64,000 nt of DNA from Brevibacterium picturae (GTDB lineage Bacteria > Actinomycetota > Actinomycetes > Actinomycetales > Brevibacteriaceae). The DNA is taken from positions 1,736,001 through 1,800,000 of the forward strand of contig NZ_LT629739.1 of the NCBI RefSeq assembly GCF_900105045.1. Reading direction: 5' to 3'. Numbering within the stretch: the stretch's first letter is position 1; the number at the start of each line of letters is the position of its first letter. The position numbers and the translations under genes were made by a program. The notes under the pieces are model-generated. The model made no database searches, had not been told where the DNA came from, and saw only the letters and a list, made by a program, of their open reading frames with translations. Positions 34,579 to 43,652 of this stretch are shown one piece after another.

Positions 34579-35493
34579 TCAGTGTCCCTTCTTCGAGTTG
34601 GGGTCGAGGGCGTCGCGCAGGGCGTCCCCGAAGAGGTTGAAGGCCAAGCAGATGAACAGGATCGCAAGACCGGGGAATAGAGCCGTCGACGGCGCACGGA
34701 AAATGTACTGCTGCGCGTCGGAGAGCATAATGCCCAGGCTGGGAGAGGGCGGCTGTATGCCCAGGCCGAGGAAAGAGAGAATCGATTCTCCGATCACTGC
34801 GGTGGGAATGATGACGGTGGCCTGCACGATGATCGCCGAGGCGATGTTGGGCAGGATATGCATGCCCAGAATACGTGTCTTCGAGGCGTCGGTGGCGATG
34901 GCGGCCTTGACGAAGTCCGCCGACTTCAGCCGCATCGTCTCGCCTCTGACAACTCGGATCATCGTGGGCACTTGGGAGATTCCCAAGGCTATCGCGGCAT
35001 TGGCCAGGCTGGGCCCGGAGATGGTTGCGAGGCCTACGGCGATGATGAGGAACGGAAACGCCAGGGTGACGTCGGTGAGCCGGGAGATGATCGCGTCAAG
35101 ACCTCTGAAGTATCCGGCAATCAGTCCCAGTGGTGTTCCGACGACCACGGCCAGCGCAACAGCCAGGAGTCCGACCTGTAAGGAGGCGCGGACGCCGAAG
35201 GCCAGACGGGAGAGGATGTCACGACCTAGGTCGTCGGTGCCGAAGACATAGCCGATTGTGCCCGGAACTTGGAACGGCGCTTGGAAGTTCGTCTGCGCGA
35301 ATCCATAAGGGGCGATGAGAGGTGCGAAGACTCCGATGAGCACGACGACGGCGACCATGACGGAGCCGATGAGTCCCAGCGGGTTGGAAAGGATTGAGCG
35401 CAGCAGCCACCAGGCGCGGTTGTTCGAAGTTTGGAACTCGGGGTCAAGGCCCTGGGTCTTCTTATCGGTGTTGGTGACGATGGGTGTGGTCAT
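34579..35493 (-). CDS. Peptide ABC transporter permease (DppC-like)
   Basis: A 304-residue inner-membrane permease. The start at 35493 overlaps the previous stop as ATGA. It has the N-terminal OppC domain (RAWWLLRSILSNPLGLIGSVMVAV), then FGTDDLGRDILSRLAFGVRASLQVG, typical of DppC, and the EAA loop MRLKSADFVKAAIATDASKTRI. Six transmembrane helices are expected. Confidence 0.92.
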   Translation of the reverse strand: MTTPIVTNTDKKTQGLDPEFQTSNNRAWWLLRSILSNPLGLIGSVMVAVVVLIGVFAPLIAPYGFAQTNFQAPFQVPGTIGYVFGTDDLGRDILSRLAFGVRASLQVGLLAVALAVVVGTPLGLIAGYFRGLDAIISRLTDVTLAFPFLIIAVGLATISGPSLANAAIALGISQVPTMIRVVRGETMRLKSADFVKAAIATDASKTRILGMHILPNIASAIIVQATVIIPTAVIGESILSFLGLGIQPPSPSLGIMLSDAQQYIFRAPSTALFPGLAILFICLAFNLFGDALRDALDPNSKKGH

Positions 35494-36449
35494 GAGGCAT
35501 CCTCGCTGACGCGGATCTGTGGGTTGATGACCGAATAGAGGATGTCGACGGCCAGGTTGATGAGAATGTAGGAGGCCGTGATGACGAGGACGACCGCTTG
35601 GATGACTGGATAATCGCGGGAGAAGACGGCATCGAGAGTGAGCTTGCCGAGCCCCGGCAGAGCAAAGATCTTCTCTGTGACCACTGCCCCGGAGATCAGT
35701 CCGCCCAATTGCAGTCCGATGATCGTGACGAGGACGATGAGCGAGTTGCGCAGTCCGTAGCGGAAGAGCACCCGCGGTCTCGACAGTCCCTTGGCCCGTG
35801 CCATGCGCACGTAGTCGGTGCCCATACTCTCGATCATCGAAGCTCTGGTCTGGCGGGTGATGACTGCGGCGAGGCTGGTGCCCAGTATCACCGCGGGCAG
35901 GGTGAGGTAGTAGATGCCGCGGATCGGGTCGGAGAGAACGTCGACGTACCCCGAGGCGGGGAACCAGCCAAGGGCCACGGCCAATCCCATGATCGCTAAG
36001 AGCCCGAGCCAGAAATTCGGAACCGAGAGCCCGAGGAGGGCGATGAAGTTGCTGCCGAACTCGGGCCATTTTCCGCGGAAGCGCTCTGCGATCATGCCCA
36101 GTGCGATGCCGACGATGACGGCAACAACGATTGCGTAGAGCGAGAGCCAGAGGGTCACCGGGAGGGTGGTGGCGATCATTTCGGTCACGGCCAGGCCGGT
36201 TCGCGTGGATTCGCCGAGGTCGCCGGTGACGATGTCGCCGATGAACTTGAAGAACTGGACGAGCAGCGGCTGGTCGAGTCCGAGGTCGGCACGGATCGCG
36301 CCCAGGCGTTCGGGTGTTGCCTCCTCACCTGCCATTGCCAGGGCCGGGTCGCCGGGAAGCATGCGGACACCGAAGAAGATGACGATGCCGGAGAGCACGA
36401 ACGTAATGATCGCGTGGAATATCTTGGTGAGCACGAACCGAGTCATCAC
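35490..36449 (-). CDS. Peptide ABC transporter permease (DppB-like)
   Basis: A 319-residue permease. The DppB signature starts MTRFVLTKIFHAIITFVLSGIVIFFGVRMLPGDPA. The EAA loop is SMGTDYVRMARAKGLSRPRVLFRYGLRNSL. It overlaps the binding-protein gene by 4 bp upstream and the second permease by 4 bp downstream. Confidence 0.92.
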   Translation of the reverse strand: MMTRFVLTKIFHAIITFVLSGIVIFFGVRMLPGDPALAMAGEEATPERLGAIRADLGLDQPLLVQFFKFIGDIVTGDLGESTRTGLAVTEMIATTLPVTLWLSLYAIVVAVIVGIALGMIAERFRGKWPEFGSNFIALLGLSVPNFWLGLLAIMGLAVALGWFPASGYVDVLSDPIRGIYYLTLPAVILGTSLAAVITRQTRASMIESMGTDYVRMARAKGLSRPRVLFRYGLRNSLIVLVTIIGLQLGGLISGAVVTEKIFALPGLGKLTLDAVFSRDYPVIQAVVLVITASYILINLAVDILYSVINPQIRVSEDAS

Positions 36450-38056
36450 TGACCTTCCTTCGCCAGGAATCCGGCTTCTGAAAGATGGACGACGCCATCG
36501 GAGAACACGTCGATGCCGGACACATCATCGGTGAAGGCCGTGAGGTTCTTCTGTCGATAGAGATAGATGATCGAGTTGAGCTCGCCGGTCCGTTGGGATG
36601 CCTGCCCATAGAGCTTCTTACGGTCATCCATGTCAGTGGCTTCGCTGGCGCGAGTGAGCAGATCGCTGAGCTTGTCGTCGTCGACTCCCGTGACGTTGTT
36701 GCCTGCTCCGGGGTAGTGGAAGGTGTAGAGGTTGCCGTGGGGATCGACACGACCCGACCAGCCCAGCTGCAGCAATTCGTAGTCGCCGCGGTCCTGGGAA
36801 TCGAGCAGTGCGGTGTATTCCATCGGCTGGATCGAGATCTCGAAGCCTGCTTCCTTGGTGGCGGCCTGCACTGCCTGAGCAAACCGCAGCGTGTCCTGCG
36901 TGTTCGAGACCTTCATATTCACCTTGAGCGGAAGTTCGACTCCGGCGTCTTCGAGGAGCTTCTTGGCACCTTCTGGGTCGTAGTCGACACACTCATTGCT
37001 CGCCTCGGTGGCGAAGGGACTGTCGGGGGCAATGCCCGAACATGCTGGTGAGAACCAGCCGTTGAAGACCGTATTGACCAGCGCCTTGCGGTTGATGGCC
37101 ATCGACAGTGCCTCACGCACTGTGGGGTCCTGACCTAGCGGTGTCTCATAGTTCTCCGGATTGTCGCCGAACCCCATGTTCACGGTCAGACCCTGATATC
37201 CCAGAGAATTCGACTGCAGGAGCCCGATTCCGGATTCCTCTTTGAGGGCGTCGACATCCTGCGGTGAGATGGTGTCTGCGACCTGCACATCGCCCGAGCG
37301 GATGTTCGCTGCGCGAATGTTTGCATCCGACATGATCTGGTAGGTGATCGAGTCGAGGTGAACCTTGTCAGCGTCATAGTAGTTGGGGTCCTTGACGACC
37401 TTGATCGAGGTCTGCGCGATGCGCTTCTCGAACTTGAACGGCCCCACGCACACCGGGTGATCGCCGAAGTCCTCACCCCTCTCATCCAGGGCAGTCGGGG
37501 ACATGATCATTCCGGCGCGATCGGCAAGTGCCGCAGTGAATGGCGCGAATGGTTCATCGAAGGTGACTTCGAGGGTGTGGTCGTCGACGGCGCTCACGTC
37601 GTTGATCGGACCGAGTTCGGCGGAACGGGAGGACTCTTCGAGGTTGAGGCCGCGTTCGATGGTCGTCTTGACCGCCTCGGCGTCGAAGTCGGTTCCGTCT
37701 GCGAATTTCACTCCGTCTTTGACCGGGATCCGCACAGTCTTTCCGTCCTCGGAGATTTTGGGCAGTGCGGTCGCGAGCATCGGTGTGATCTCACCGTTGG
37801 CATCAATGTCGTAGAGCTTCTGACACATCGTCTGCATCACGTAGCGGGTGTAGAGGGAGGACGACGTCGTCGGGTCGAGACGGTCCGGCTCGGACGACAG
37901 CGCCATGACGAGGTTCCCGCCCTCTTTGAACTCCCCAGCGTCAGCATCGACCGACTTCACATCGGGCCGTTCGGGTGGTTCTCCGAGCGGCTGGACCGGA
38001 ATGCACCCAGCCAGTAGGACGACGCTGGTGAGCACCGCCATTATCCGTTTTTTCAC
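36446..38056 (-). CDS. Family 5 solute-binding lipoprotein of the peptide ABC transporter
   Basis: A 536-residue lipoprotein. The GTG start at 38056 is preferred because GGGAG lies five bases upstream. It gives KKRIMAVLTSVVLLAGC, a textbook signal with lipobox LAGC. The mature protein has the SBP_bac_5 features GGNLVMALSSEPDRLDPTTS and GCV-type hinge regions, with IAPDSPFATEASN in the C-lobe. It captures peptides or gamma-glutamyl compounds outside the membrane. It is the first gene of the six-gene operon. Confidence 0.9.
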   Translation of the reverse strand: MKKRIMAVLTSVVLLAGCIPVQPLGEPPERPDVKSVDADAGEFKEGGNLVMALSSEPDRLDPTTSSSLYTRYVMQTMCQKLYDIDANGEITPMLATALPKISEDGKTVRIPVKDGVKFADGTDFDAEAVKTTIERGLNLEESSRSAELGPINDVSAVDDHTLEVTFDEPFAPFTAALADRAGMIMSPTALDERGEDFGDHPVCVGPFKFEKRIAQTSIKVVKDPNYYDADKVHLDSITYQIMSDANIRAANIRSGDVQVADTISPQDVDALKEESGIGLLQSNSLGYQGLTVNMGFGDNPENYETPLGQDPTVREALSMAINRKALVNTVFNGWFSPACSGIAPDSPFATEASNECVDYDPEGAKKLLEDAGVELPLKVNMKVSNTQDTLRFAQAVQAATKEAGFEISIQPMEYTALLDSQDRGDYELLQLGWSGRVDPHGNLYTFHYPGAGNNVTGVDDDKLSDLLTRASEATDMDDRKKLYGQASQRTGELNSIIYLYRQKNLTAFTDDVSGIDVFSDGVVHLSEAGFLAKEGQ

Positions 38057-38118
38057 GCGCACTCCCATGTGAGCATCAATCTCAGCAGCTGAGCGAATCA
38101 GAGCATCAGCTTTGGTGT

Positions 38119-38158
38119 TTGCATACAATCTAATTGTTAATTAACGTTTTGTATACAA
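38119..38158. promoter_or_regulatory. Paired GntR operators flanking the operon promoter
   Basis: TTGTATACAA (38149-38158) is a perfect palindrome. TTGCATACAA (38119-38128) matches it at 9 of 10 positions, 30 bp away. The AT-rich stretch between them includes a perfect palindrome GTTAATTAAC (38136-38145). VanR/FadR-type GntR proteins bind TTGTATACAA-like sites. The pair brackets the likely promoter of the peptide-GGT operon, whose last gene is a GntR regulator. Confidence 0.7.
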
Positions 38159-38276
38159 CTGTGGAGAAGTTCCCGAATTCTGGGATCGCTCACGACTTCT
38201 GCCGGTGAGAGCGGGGCGCATCGGTTGATGCGCACCCGCTCACCGGACGGAAGCCTCGTGATCGGAAAGGACCGCA

Positions 38277-38972
38277 ATGACACGTCGACTCGATCTGGCC
38301 ATGCTGCTCGTGCTGACATTCTCGACCGGAATGGTCGACGCGATCGGCTACCTGGGCTTCGACAAGGTCTTCACCGGAAACATGACGGGAAACGTCGTCA
38401 TCCTCGGCATGGGCCTGGCCGGCGCCGAGGACACTCCGGTCCTGCGCCCGGCACTGGCGCTCGTGTTCTTCATGGTGGGCGCGGCCCTGGGCGGGCGCGT
38501 CCTCGGCCGCATCGGCGAGGACTGGCACGTGCGCACCACGATCATCTATGCCGGCGTGGCCGTCGGCTGTGCGGGTCTGGCCGTCTACGTCGCACTCATT
38601 CCCGAGCCCGAGGTGGGGCTGGCCGGAACGATCTTCACCTCGGTGCTCTCGGCCCTCATGGGCGCGCAGGCGGCAGCGGCCCGGCGGATGAAGATCGCCG
38701 ACGTCACCACCGTCGTCGTCACCTCGACCATCGTCGGTTTGGCGTCTGATTCGCGGTTGGCCGGTGGCGACAGTGTGCGCTGGGTCCGCCGTGCGCTCGC
38801 CGTGCTCCTCATCCTCATCGGCGCCATCGCCGGCGCCGCGACGCTGTTGATCAATCAGTGGATCGGCATCGCCATCGTCGCGGCGGCCATCGCCGTCGTG
38901 ACCATCATCGGCCACCGGGGCTCCCGGAAGCGGGCCCTCGCCGAGGCGGCCGCCTCCCCCGTGCACGCCTGA
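38277..38972 (+). CDS. YoaK/DUF1275-family membrane protein
   Basis: A 231-residue protein with six or so transmembrane segments. Family marks are TFSTGMVDAIGYLGFDKVFTGNMTGNVVILG at the start and the ALMGAQAAAARRMKIADVTTVVVTSTIVGL segment. The ribosome site is GGAAAGGA. DUF1275 proteins have no established function. It is divergent from the peptide operon and convergent with the FUSC gene. Confidence 0.88.
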   Translation: MTRRLDLAMLLVLTFSTGMVDAIGYLGFDKVFTGNMTGNVVILGMGLAGAEDTPVLRPALALVFFMVGAALGGRVLGRIGEDWHVRTTIIYAGVAVGCAGLAVYVALIPEPEVGLAGTIFTSVLSALMGAQAAAARRMKIADVTTVVVTSTIVGLASDSRLAGGDSVRWVRRALAVLLILIGAIAGAATLLINQWIGIAIVAAAIAVVTIIGHRGSRKRALAEAAASPVHA

Positions 38973-39000
38973 TTCCTCCCGCGCACGCTTGCAGCCTCCG

Positions 39001-40068
39001 TTAGCCTGCAGGCTCAGTTCGCTTGCAGGCGCAGTTCGCCTGTACCAGCGCCATCTCGCGTTCGCGCGCACGCTGCTTGCGGGTGGTGAGAAGGATGACG
39101 AAGAAGGCGATGACCGCACCGATCGTCGTCTCAAGGGCGCGATCAGCAATGAGGATTCCGGTGGGCCCGGGTGCGAGGAACTCGGTCATCATCAGCGCCA
39201 CCGGCGTCATGAATACGAGCGCGATGCTGTAGTGGCTGATGACGAAGACCTCACCGGCGAACTGCAGGGCAGCGATCAGGAACGCGAGTCCCAGTGGGGG
39301 CCACTGAAAGGTGAACAGGGCAGCAGTGAGCAGGACGCCGGCGTAGGTGCCGATGATGCGGTAGACGGCGCGGACCAGGCCGCCTGAAGCGCCGATCGCA
39401 GAGATGGGCGCAGCGGCCGCGACCATGGCCCAATAGTGATGCCCCAGACCAGACGCGACTCCGATGGAACCGGCCAACCCGAGCGCGACGACATAGCGGC
39501 CGGACTGGGCGAAGATCCGCGACCAGTGCGGGAGAGGCGATTCGGTCAGCTGACGGTCGGGTTCTGTCCGTCGGGCCCAGAGCCTGCCGACGAATCCGAG
39601 AATGAGGGCGACACCCACGCTGGCGACTCCGGTCAGAGCGGCATCCCAGAGGCGTCCGTCGAAGGGCACGGAGGCGGTGGCCATGAAGGCGAAGATGTAG
39701 AAGAGCGGCCCGGCGGGACGCAGCCGGAGAACATCGGCGACGATCGACAGAACCCCTGCGATGAGTGTGCCGATGCCCACCAGCGCCCAGCCGTTGGTTC
39801 CGAGACCGCCGCAGATGACGCCGCCGACGATACTCAGGCTCATGAGGATGCCCGCGAAGGTCTGGTGCTTCAGCCGCAGCCAGTGAGGTTCGACGCGGCC
39901 GAAGACACCGGTGAGAGCGCCGAAGACCGCGAAGACGGTGAGATCGGTTCGGCCCATGAAGACGAGCGCGACGAGTGGGATGCCGATGCCCGCCGCGACC
40001 CTCAGCGCAGGCGTGCGGTGTCCACGCGGTGAGGGGATGCGGAAGAAGTCGCGGGCATAGGTCTTCAC
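39001..40068 (-). CDS. FUSC-family (aromatic acid exporter-like) membrane protein
   Basis: A 355-residue protein with two blocks of transmembrane helices and an internal charged loop (RLWARRTEPDRQ, about 180). The start is taken as GTG 40068, giving KTYARDFFRIPSPRGHRTPALRVAAGIGIP. AGGAGG lies upstream, but at a wide spacing of 12 bases. GHHYWAMVAAAAPISA is the FUSC-like core. Possible role: efflux of a small acid or drug. The preceding MarR gene probably represses it. Confidence 0.8.
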   Translation of the reverse strand: MKTYARDFFRIPSPRGHRTPALRVAAGIGIPLVALVFMGRTDLTVFAVFGALTGVFGRVEPHWLRLKHQTFAGILMSLSIVGGVICGGLGTNGWALVGIGTLIAGVLSIVADVLRLRPAGPLFYIFAFMATASVPFDGRLWDAALTGVASVGVALILGFVGRLWARRTEPDRQLTESPLPHWSRIFAQSGRYVVALGLAGSIGVASGLGHHYWAMVAAAAPISAIGASGGLVRAVYRIIGTYAGVLLTAALFTFQWPPLGLAFLIAALQFAGEVFVISHYSIALVFMTPVALMMTEFLAPGPTGILIADRALETTIGAVIAFFVILLTTRKQRAREREMALVQANCACKRTEPAG

Positions 40069-40190
40069 AGTTTTCGGGTGCCTCCTGGGCTGGGGTGCAA
40101 GTGATGGTGGGTAGCGGCGTCGGTGCCTGATGTTCGATGCTGTCGATCGTGCTGGGCGCTGACGAGCTCGGCAGTCAGCCGTCCCGCTGT

Positions 40191-40733
40191 CTAGCTGTCT
40201 GCTGTGTCTGCTTCGATGATGAGCAGGAGCTCGCGCAGACTGGTCGAAAGCTGATCCTTGGCCGCAGGATCGATGTCGGCCAGAAGTCGGTCTTCGAAGC
40301 TGAGGACGGACTCGAGGATCGGGCGCAACAGCTCCCACGCCTCGGCGGTCAGCTGCACGAGCGAGCCTCTGCCGTCTGCCGGGTCCGGAACCCGGGAGAC
40401 GAGGCCCGCGCTGGCGAGGCACCTGAGGCGCTTGGTCACGCCGGCGCCGGAGATGATCAGTTCCGTCGACACTCGCGTCGGTGACAGCGTGCCACCGTGC
40501 CGGGCAAGCAGGGAGATGACGTCGAACTCAGCTCGGGAGATGTCTTGGGCGGCGAGCACTGCATCGCTTCGAGACTGAACGATCTGCGCAATGCGAGCGA
40601 TCCGCCCCATGACGGCCACCATCGAAGTGTCGAGTCCTGGGAAGATCGTCTCCCACTGTCCACGAACCTCATCGATGTAATCGGCCCGTTCGCCCGGAGG
40701 ATACTCGCGTCCAGTACTCATGGCGCGACTCAT
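40191..40733 (-). CDS. MarR-family transcriptional regulator
   Basis: About 180 residues. The winged helix runs from SRAEFDVISLLARHGGTLSPTRVSTELIISGAGVTKRLRCL to the wing DPADGRGSLVQLT. Several start codons are possible (40787, 40733, 40721); 40733 is a compromise, as no clear ribosome site distinguishes them. It precedes the FUSC exporter gene on the same strand and probably controls it. Confidence 0.85.
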   Translation of the reverse strand: MSRAMSTGREYPPGERADYIDEVRGQWETIFPGLDTSMVAVMGRIARIAQIVQSRSDAVLAAQDISRAEFDVISLLARHGGTLSPTRVSTELIISGAGVTKRLRCLASAGLVSRVPDPADGRGSLVQLTAEAWELLRPILESVLSFEDRLLADIDPAAKDQLSTSLRELLLIIEADTADS

Positions 40734-40788
40734 CCCATCTCGATCCGACCGAAGTCGACAGCGTCCAACGCTCATGCCGACAGACATA

Positions 40789-40806
40789 TACTTTACCAGT
40801 TAAGTA
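40789..40806. promoter_or_regulatory. Candidate MarR operator
   Basis: TACTT-N8-AAGTA is an 18-bp interrupted palindrome just upstream of the MarR gene, with TAAAGT on the minus strand as a possible -10 inside it. The symmetry and position fit an autoregulatory MarR site. No binding evidence exists. Confidence 0.4.
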
Positions 40807-40873
40807 CTTTGCGACTCCCTGTTCCCCCATGAAACTCATCACGCTCCAACTGGGCCCACCTCGGTCCTACCAA

Positions 40874-40941
40874 CGAAAAACGGGTTGAACGTCGAGAAAC
40901 TTACGTGGAAACCCGCGACTCGAAACGGGTCCCGTTTTTCG
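40874..40941 (-). terminator. Candidate terminator of the M20 dipeptidase gene, with alternative hairpins
   Basis: CGAAAAACGGG (40874-40884) is a perfect complement of CCCGTTTTTCG (40931-40941). The second arm can instead form a tight local hairpin AAACGGG-T-CCCGTTT (40923-40937). On the minus strand the last arm ends in a TTTTT run, as expected for a terminator 60-130 bp after the dipeptidase stop codon. Confidence 0.5.
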
Positions 40942-41004
40942 GCGAATTGCACTCCACAGCCTGCACGAATCAGTTCACGCCGAGCTCCTTGAAGGCCGTG
41001 ATGA

Positions 41005-42567
41005 TCAGTTTCTCCCTGGTGAGGTCTCCTTCGAGGTGAACCAGTCGTCCGGATTCTGCCTCAGGTCCCAGAACATTCCGGCCATGATCTCGGCCCCCTG
41101 CTCGAGGATCGAATACAACGCGTGCTCGTCGGGTGCGTGTTGATTGCATCCGGGGTAGGAATGCGGCACCCACACTGTCGGCAGGCCCAGTACCTCGGCG
41201 AAGACGTCGTTGGGAATGGTTCCGCCCAGGTTCGGTTCGATCGCGGCCTCGAGGCCGGTCGTTGTCCTGATCGACTCCGCGGCCGCGGCGACGACGCGGG
41301 CGTTCGGGTCCAGTCGCGTCGCCGGCATGCAGTGCTCGAAGACGACGTCGACCCCGTGGATGCCCTGAGCCTCCAGGTGGGTTCGCACCGTGTTCTCGAA
41401 GTCGTCGATGTCGGTGCCGACGACGAAGCGCAGCTGCATGTGCGCCTCGGCCGCACCCGGGATCGCGTTGACCACCTGGTCCGGGTTCCCGGCCTTGAGG
41501 GCGAGGACCTCGATGACATTGAAGGCGAAGACCTTCTCCGCCGAGGTGAACCCGGGCTCTCCCCAGTCAGGATCGACCTCGGGTGACCCCTCTTCGACCA
41601 CATCGGGCAGCTTCGCGACGGCTGTGAGCACCGAGGCGGGCGGGTCCTCAGGACGCAGCGCGGGGATCCGGATGACCCCGTTGCCGTCGACGAGACAGTT
41701 GATGGCGGAGGCGAGGACGGTGGCACAGTTGCGCAGCTTCCCACCCCAGTTTCCCGAGTGGTGGTCACCCTCGCGGTCATGGACGACGAGCCTGAAGTTC
41801 AGTGCCCCGCGCGAGCCGAGGAAGAGCGTCGGGTGCTCCGCGGCGATTCGGGGCCCGTCGGAGGCGAGGAAGAGATCGGCGGCGAGTGCGGCCCGGTGAT
41901 CGGCGGCGAAGGATTTGAGACCCAGAGACCCGGCCTCCTCAGCGGTCTCCATGAGGATCTTCACGTTGTATCCCAGTCCACCGTCACCCGTGCCAGCGCC
42001 AGCGCCCGTGCCGGTGTCGAGTGACTCGAGCACGGTCTTGAGAGCCAGCGAGTTCACGGTGTGCTGCCCCTTGTTGTCGGCACTGCCGCGCCCGTAGAGC
42101 CGGTCGCCGTCACGAGTGAGCACCCACGGGTCGAGCCCGTCTGCCCATTGCGAGTCGTGAGCGAACTGCACATCGCCGTGACCGTAGAGGAGGACCGTGG
42201 GCAGGCTGGGATCTTCGATGCGTGAGGCGATGAGCAGCGGATGCTCATCGGACTCAGGGTTGTCGTGGATCGTCGTGGCGAAGGCCAGTGCTGTCAGCTC
42301 CGGGACGATCTCCTCGGCGAGGTAGGCGTGTGCGGCTGCGCCGTTGCCGGCTGCCTGACTTTCGGTGCGGCGGGCGACTCGGGCCGCCAGCAGCTCGAAG
42401 AAGTCCTCACTGCGGACGAACTCTCCGGCGCGTCGGGTGACGGCGGCACGGTCTGCGGTACGCGCCTCGGTGGATGACTCGGCTGGTGTGACGTCGGTTG
42501 ATGCGTGGGATGGTGCGATGTCTGTCGGTGCCGCCTCGTCGCGGTCGGTGCTGTGGTCTGAGGTCAT
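41005..42567 (-). CDS. M20-family dipeptidase
   Basis: A 520-residue metallopeptidase. Zinc-site motifs are LLYGHGDVQ, GRGSADNKGQ, METAEEAGSLG (catalytic Glu) and HSYPGCNQHAPDEH near the C-terminus. The dimerisation domain lies about 240-400. The N-terminal 50 residues are a Thr/Ser/Ala-rich extension, and a Gly/Thr-rich loop (LDTGTGAGAGTGDG) is inserted in the catalytic domain. No ribosome site is clear before ATG 42567. It may hydrolyse dipeptides or N-acyl amino acids. It is divergent from a LysR gene. Confidence 0.87.
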   Translation of the reverse strand: MTSDHSTDRDEAAPTDIAPSHASTDVTPAESSTEARTADRAAVTRRAGEFVRSEDFFELLAARVARRTESQAAGNGAAAHAYLAEEIVPELTALAFATTIHDNPESDEHPLLIASRIEDPSLPTVLLYGHGDVQFAHDSQWADGLDPWVLTRDGDRLYGRGSADNKGQHTVNSLALKTVLESLDTGTGAGAGTGDGGLGYNVKILMETAEEAGSLGLKSFAADHRAALAADLFLASDGPRIAAEHPTLFLGSRGALNFRLVVHDREGDHHSGNWGGKLRNCATVLASAINCLVDGNGVIRIPALRPEDPPASVLTAVAKLPDVVEEGSPEVDPDWGEPGFTSAEKVFAFNVIEVLALKAGNPDQVVNAIPGAAEAHMQLRFVVGTDIDDFENTVRTHLEAQGIHGVDVVFEHCMPATRLDPNARVVAAAAESIRTTTGLEAAIEPNLGGTIPNDVFAEVLGLPTVWVPHSYPGCNQHAPDEHALYSILEQGAEIMAGMFWDLRQNPDDWFTSKETSPGRN

Positions 42568-42623
42568 GTATGCAGACTGGCCGAAAACTGCTCGGATGGA
42601 AAGACAGATCTGTCCGGAATCCA

Positions 42624-42675
42624 GTGCGAATCGCACATGGCAAGTGTGCATGTCATGCACCACTCCGCTTAAAAT
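42624..42675. promoter_or_regulatory. Two perfect palindromes and a -10 in the dipeptidase-LysR divergent region
   Basis: GTGCGA-A-TCGCAC (42624-42636) and GTGCATG-T-CATGCAC (42646-42660) are perfect palindromes with centres 23 bp apart. TAAAAT at 42670-42675 ends 6 bases before the LysR ATG, a position expected for a leaderless transcript. The palindromes are candidate LysR sites for control of the divergent dipeptidase. Confidence 0.55.
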
Positions 42676-42681
42676 GATCGC

Positions 42682-43590
42682 ATGCCCGACCTGCGCAGCC
42701 TCAATACACTGCTGGCATTGGTCGAATACGGGTCGATTCATCTCGCCGCACGCGCGCTGTTCGTCTCCCATTCGACTGCCAGCCGACAGATCAAAACACT
42801 CGAAGACCATTACGGTACGACACTCTTCGAACGCTCGGCGACCGGAGTGATGCCCACCGGTCCGGGCCTGGCTGTCGCTGACTTCGCACGACGGATGATG
42901 GCCGAGTCCGAGCTGCTCACCGATTCGTTCGGCACCTACTCCCAAGCGGTGGAGACCATCACCATCGTCACAAGCACAGGACTGGGTCAGACCGTCGTCG
43001 CCGATGCCATCAATCAGGTTATGACCACCACTGATCAGGTGCAGGTCTCGGTCATCGACCGCGCCTCCCTCGAGGCTCTGCAGGTGCTGAAGAACCGGGA
43101 GGCGGATCTGTGCGTCAATTTCTCCGTATCCGATCAGAATATTGACTCGATTCCCGGCGTCAGGCAGATCGACCAGGTTCGGGCCCGGAATTTTGCGGTC
43201 CTCGACAAGAAGCATCCGCTGGCCCGGCGGTCCAGTCTCCACATCCGTGATCTGATCGACTACCCGATCGCCACACTGTCCGCCGGCAACACGGCCAGGA
43301 TGAGGATCGAACAGGCCGTTCGCGCTCAGGGGCAGGTGTTCTCGCCGACGATCGAAGCCACCTGTCCCGTTCTCACGATGCGAGCCGTGTCGGGCACGAC
43401 GATGATCGCGATGATGGCCGAGCGGACGATTCCGGACAACCTCTCCCATTCGGGATGCACCGCCGTGGAACTCGAGGACCCGGGACTCGATGCCCGCTAC
43501 ATTCAGATCCTCGCAGCCGATCCGCAGCGGGAGTCAGAAGGTCTCGGCCTGATGATCCAGGCCCTGCGCAGGCGACTGGCACCGAGGTAG
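42682..43590 (+). CDS. LysR-family transcriptional regulator
   Basis: A 302-residue LysR protein. The HTH is near the N-terminus (SIHLAARALFVSHSTASRQIKTLE). The effector domain runs from about residue 90 (ETITIVTSTGLGQTVVADAINQV). There is no ribosome site; the -10 hexamer lies directly upstream, so translation is probably leaderless. It is divergent from the M20 dipeptidase, its likely target. Confidence 0.9.
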   Translation: MPDLRSLNTLLALVEYGSIHLAARALFVSHSTASRQIKTLEDHYGTTLFERSATGVMPTGPGLAVADFARRMMAESELLTDSFGTYSQAVETITIVTSTGLGQTVVADAINQVMTTTDQVQVSVIDRASLEALQVLKNREADLCVNFSVSDQNIDSIPGVRQIDQVRARNFAVLDKKHPLARRSSLHIRDLIDYPIATLSAGNTARMRIEQAVRAQGQVFSPTIEATCPVLTMRAVSGTTMIAMMAERTIPDNLSHSGCTAVELEDPGLDARYIQILAADPQRESEGLGLMIQALRRRLAPR

Positions 43591-43652
43591 ATCGCCACAG
43601 GAGAGCCTATGCAACACGTTTTCTTGCAACTTCTGTGCCCATGCTGCTTGCA

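Noticed and set aside
39003..39014. AGCCTGCAGGCT palindrome at the FUSC stop codon
   Set aside because: It is short, lies in the coding end and has no T-run. It is not good evidence of a terminator.
41005..43449. 814-residue frame covering the M20 dipeptidase and running through the LysR gene on the other strand
   Set aside because: The dipeptidase starts at 42567. The upstream part is the antisense of LysR and has no family features.
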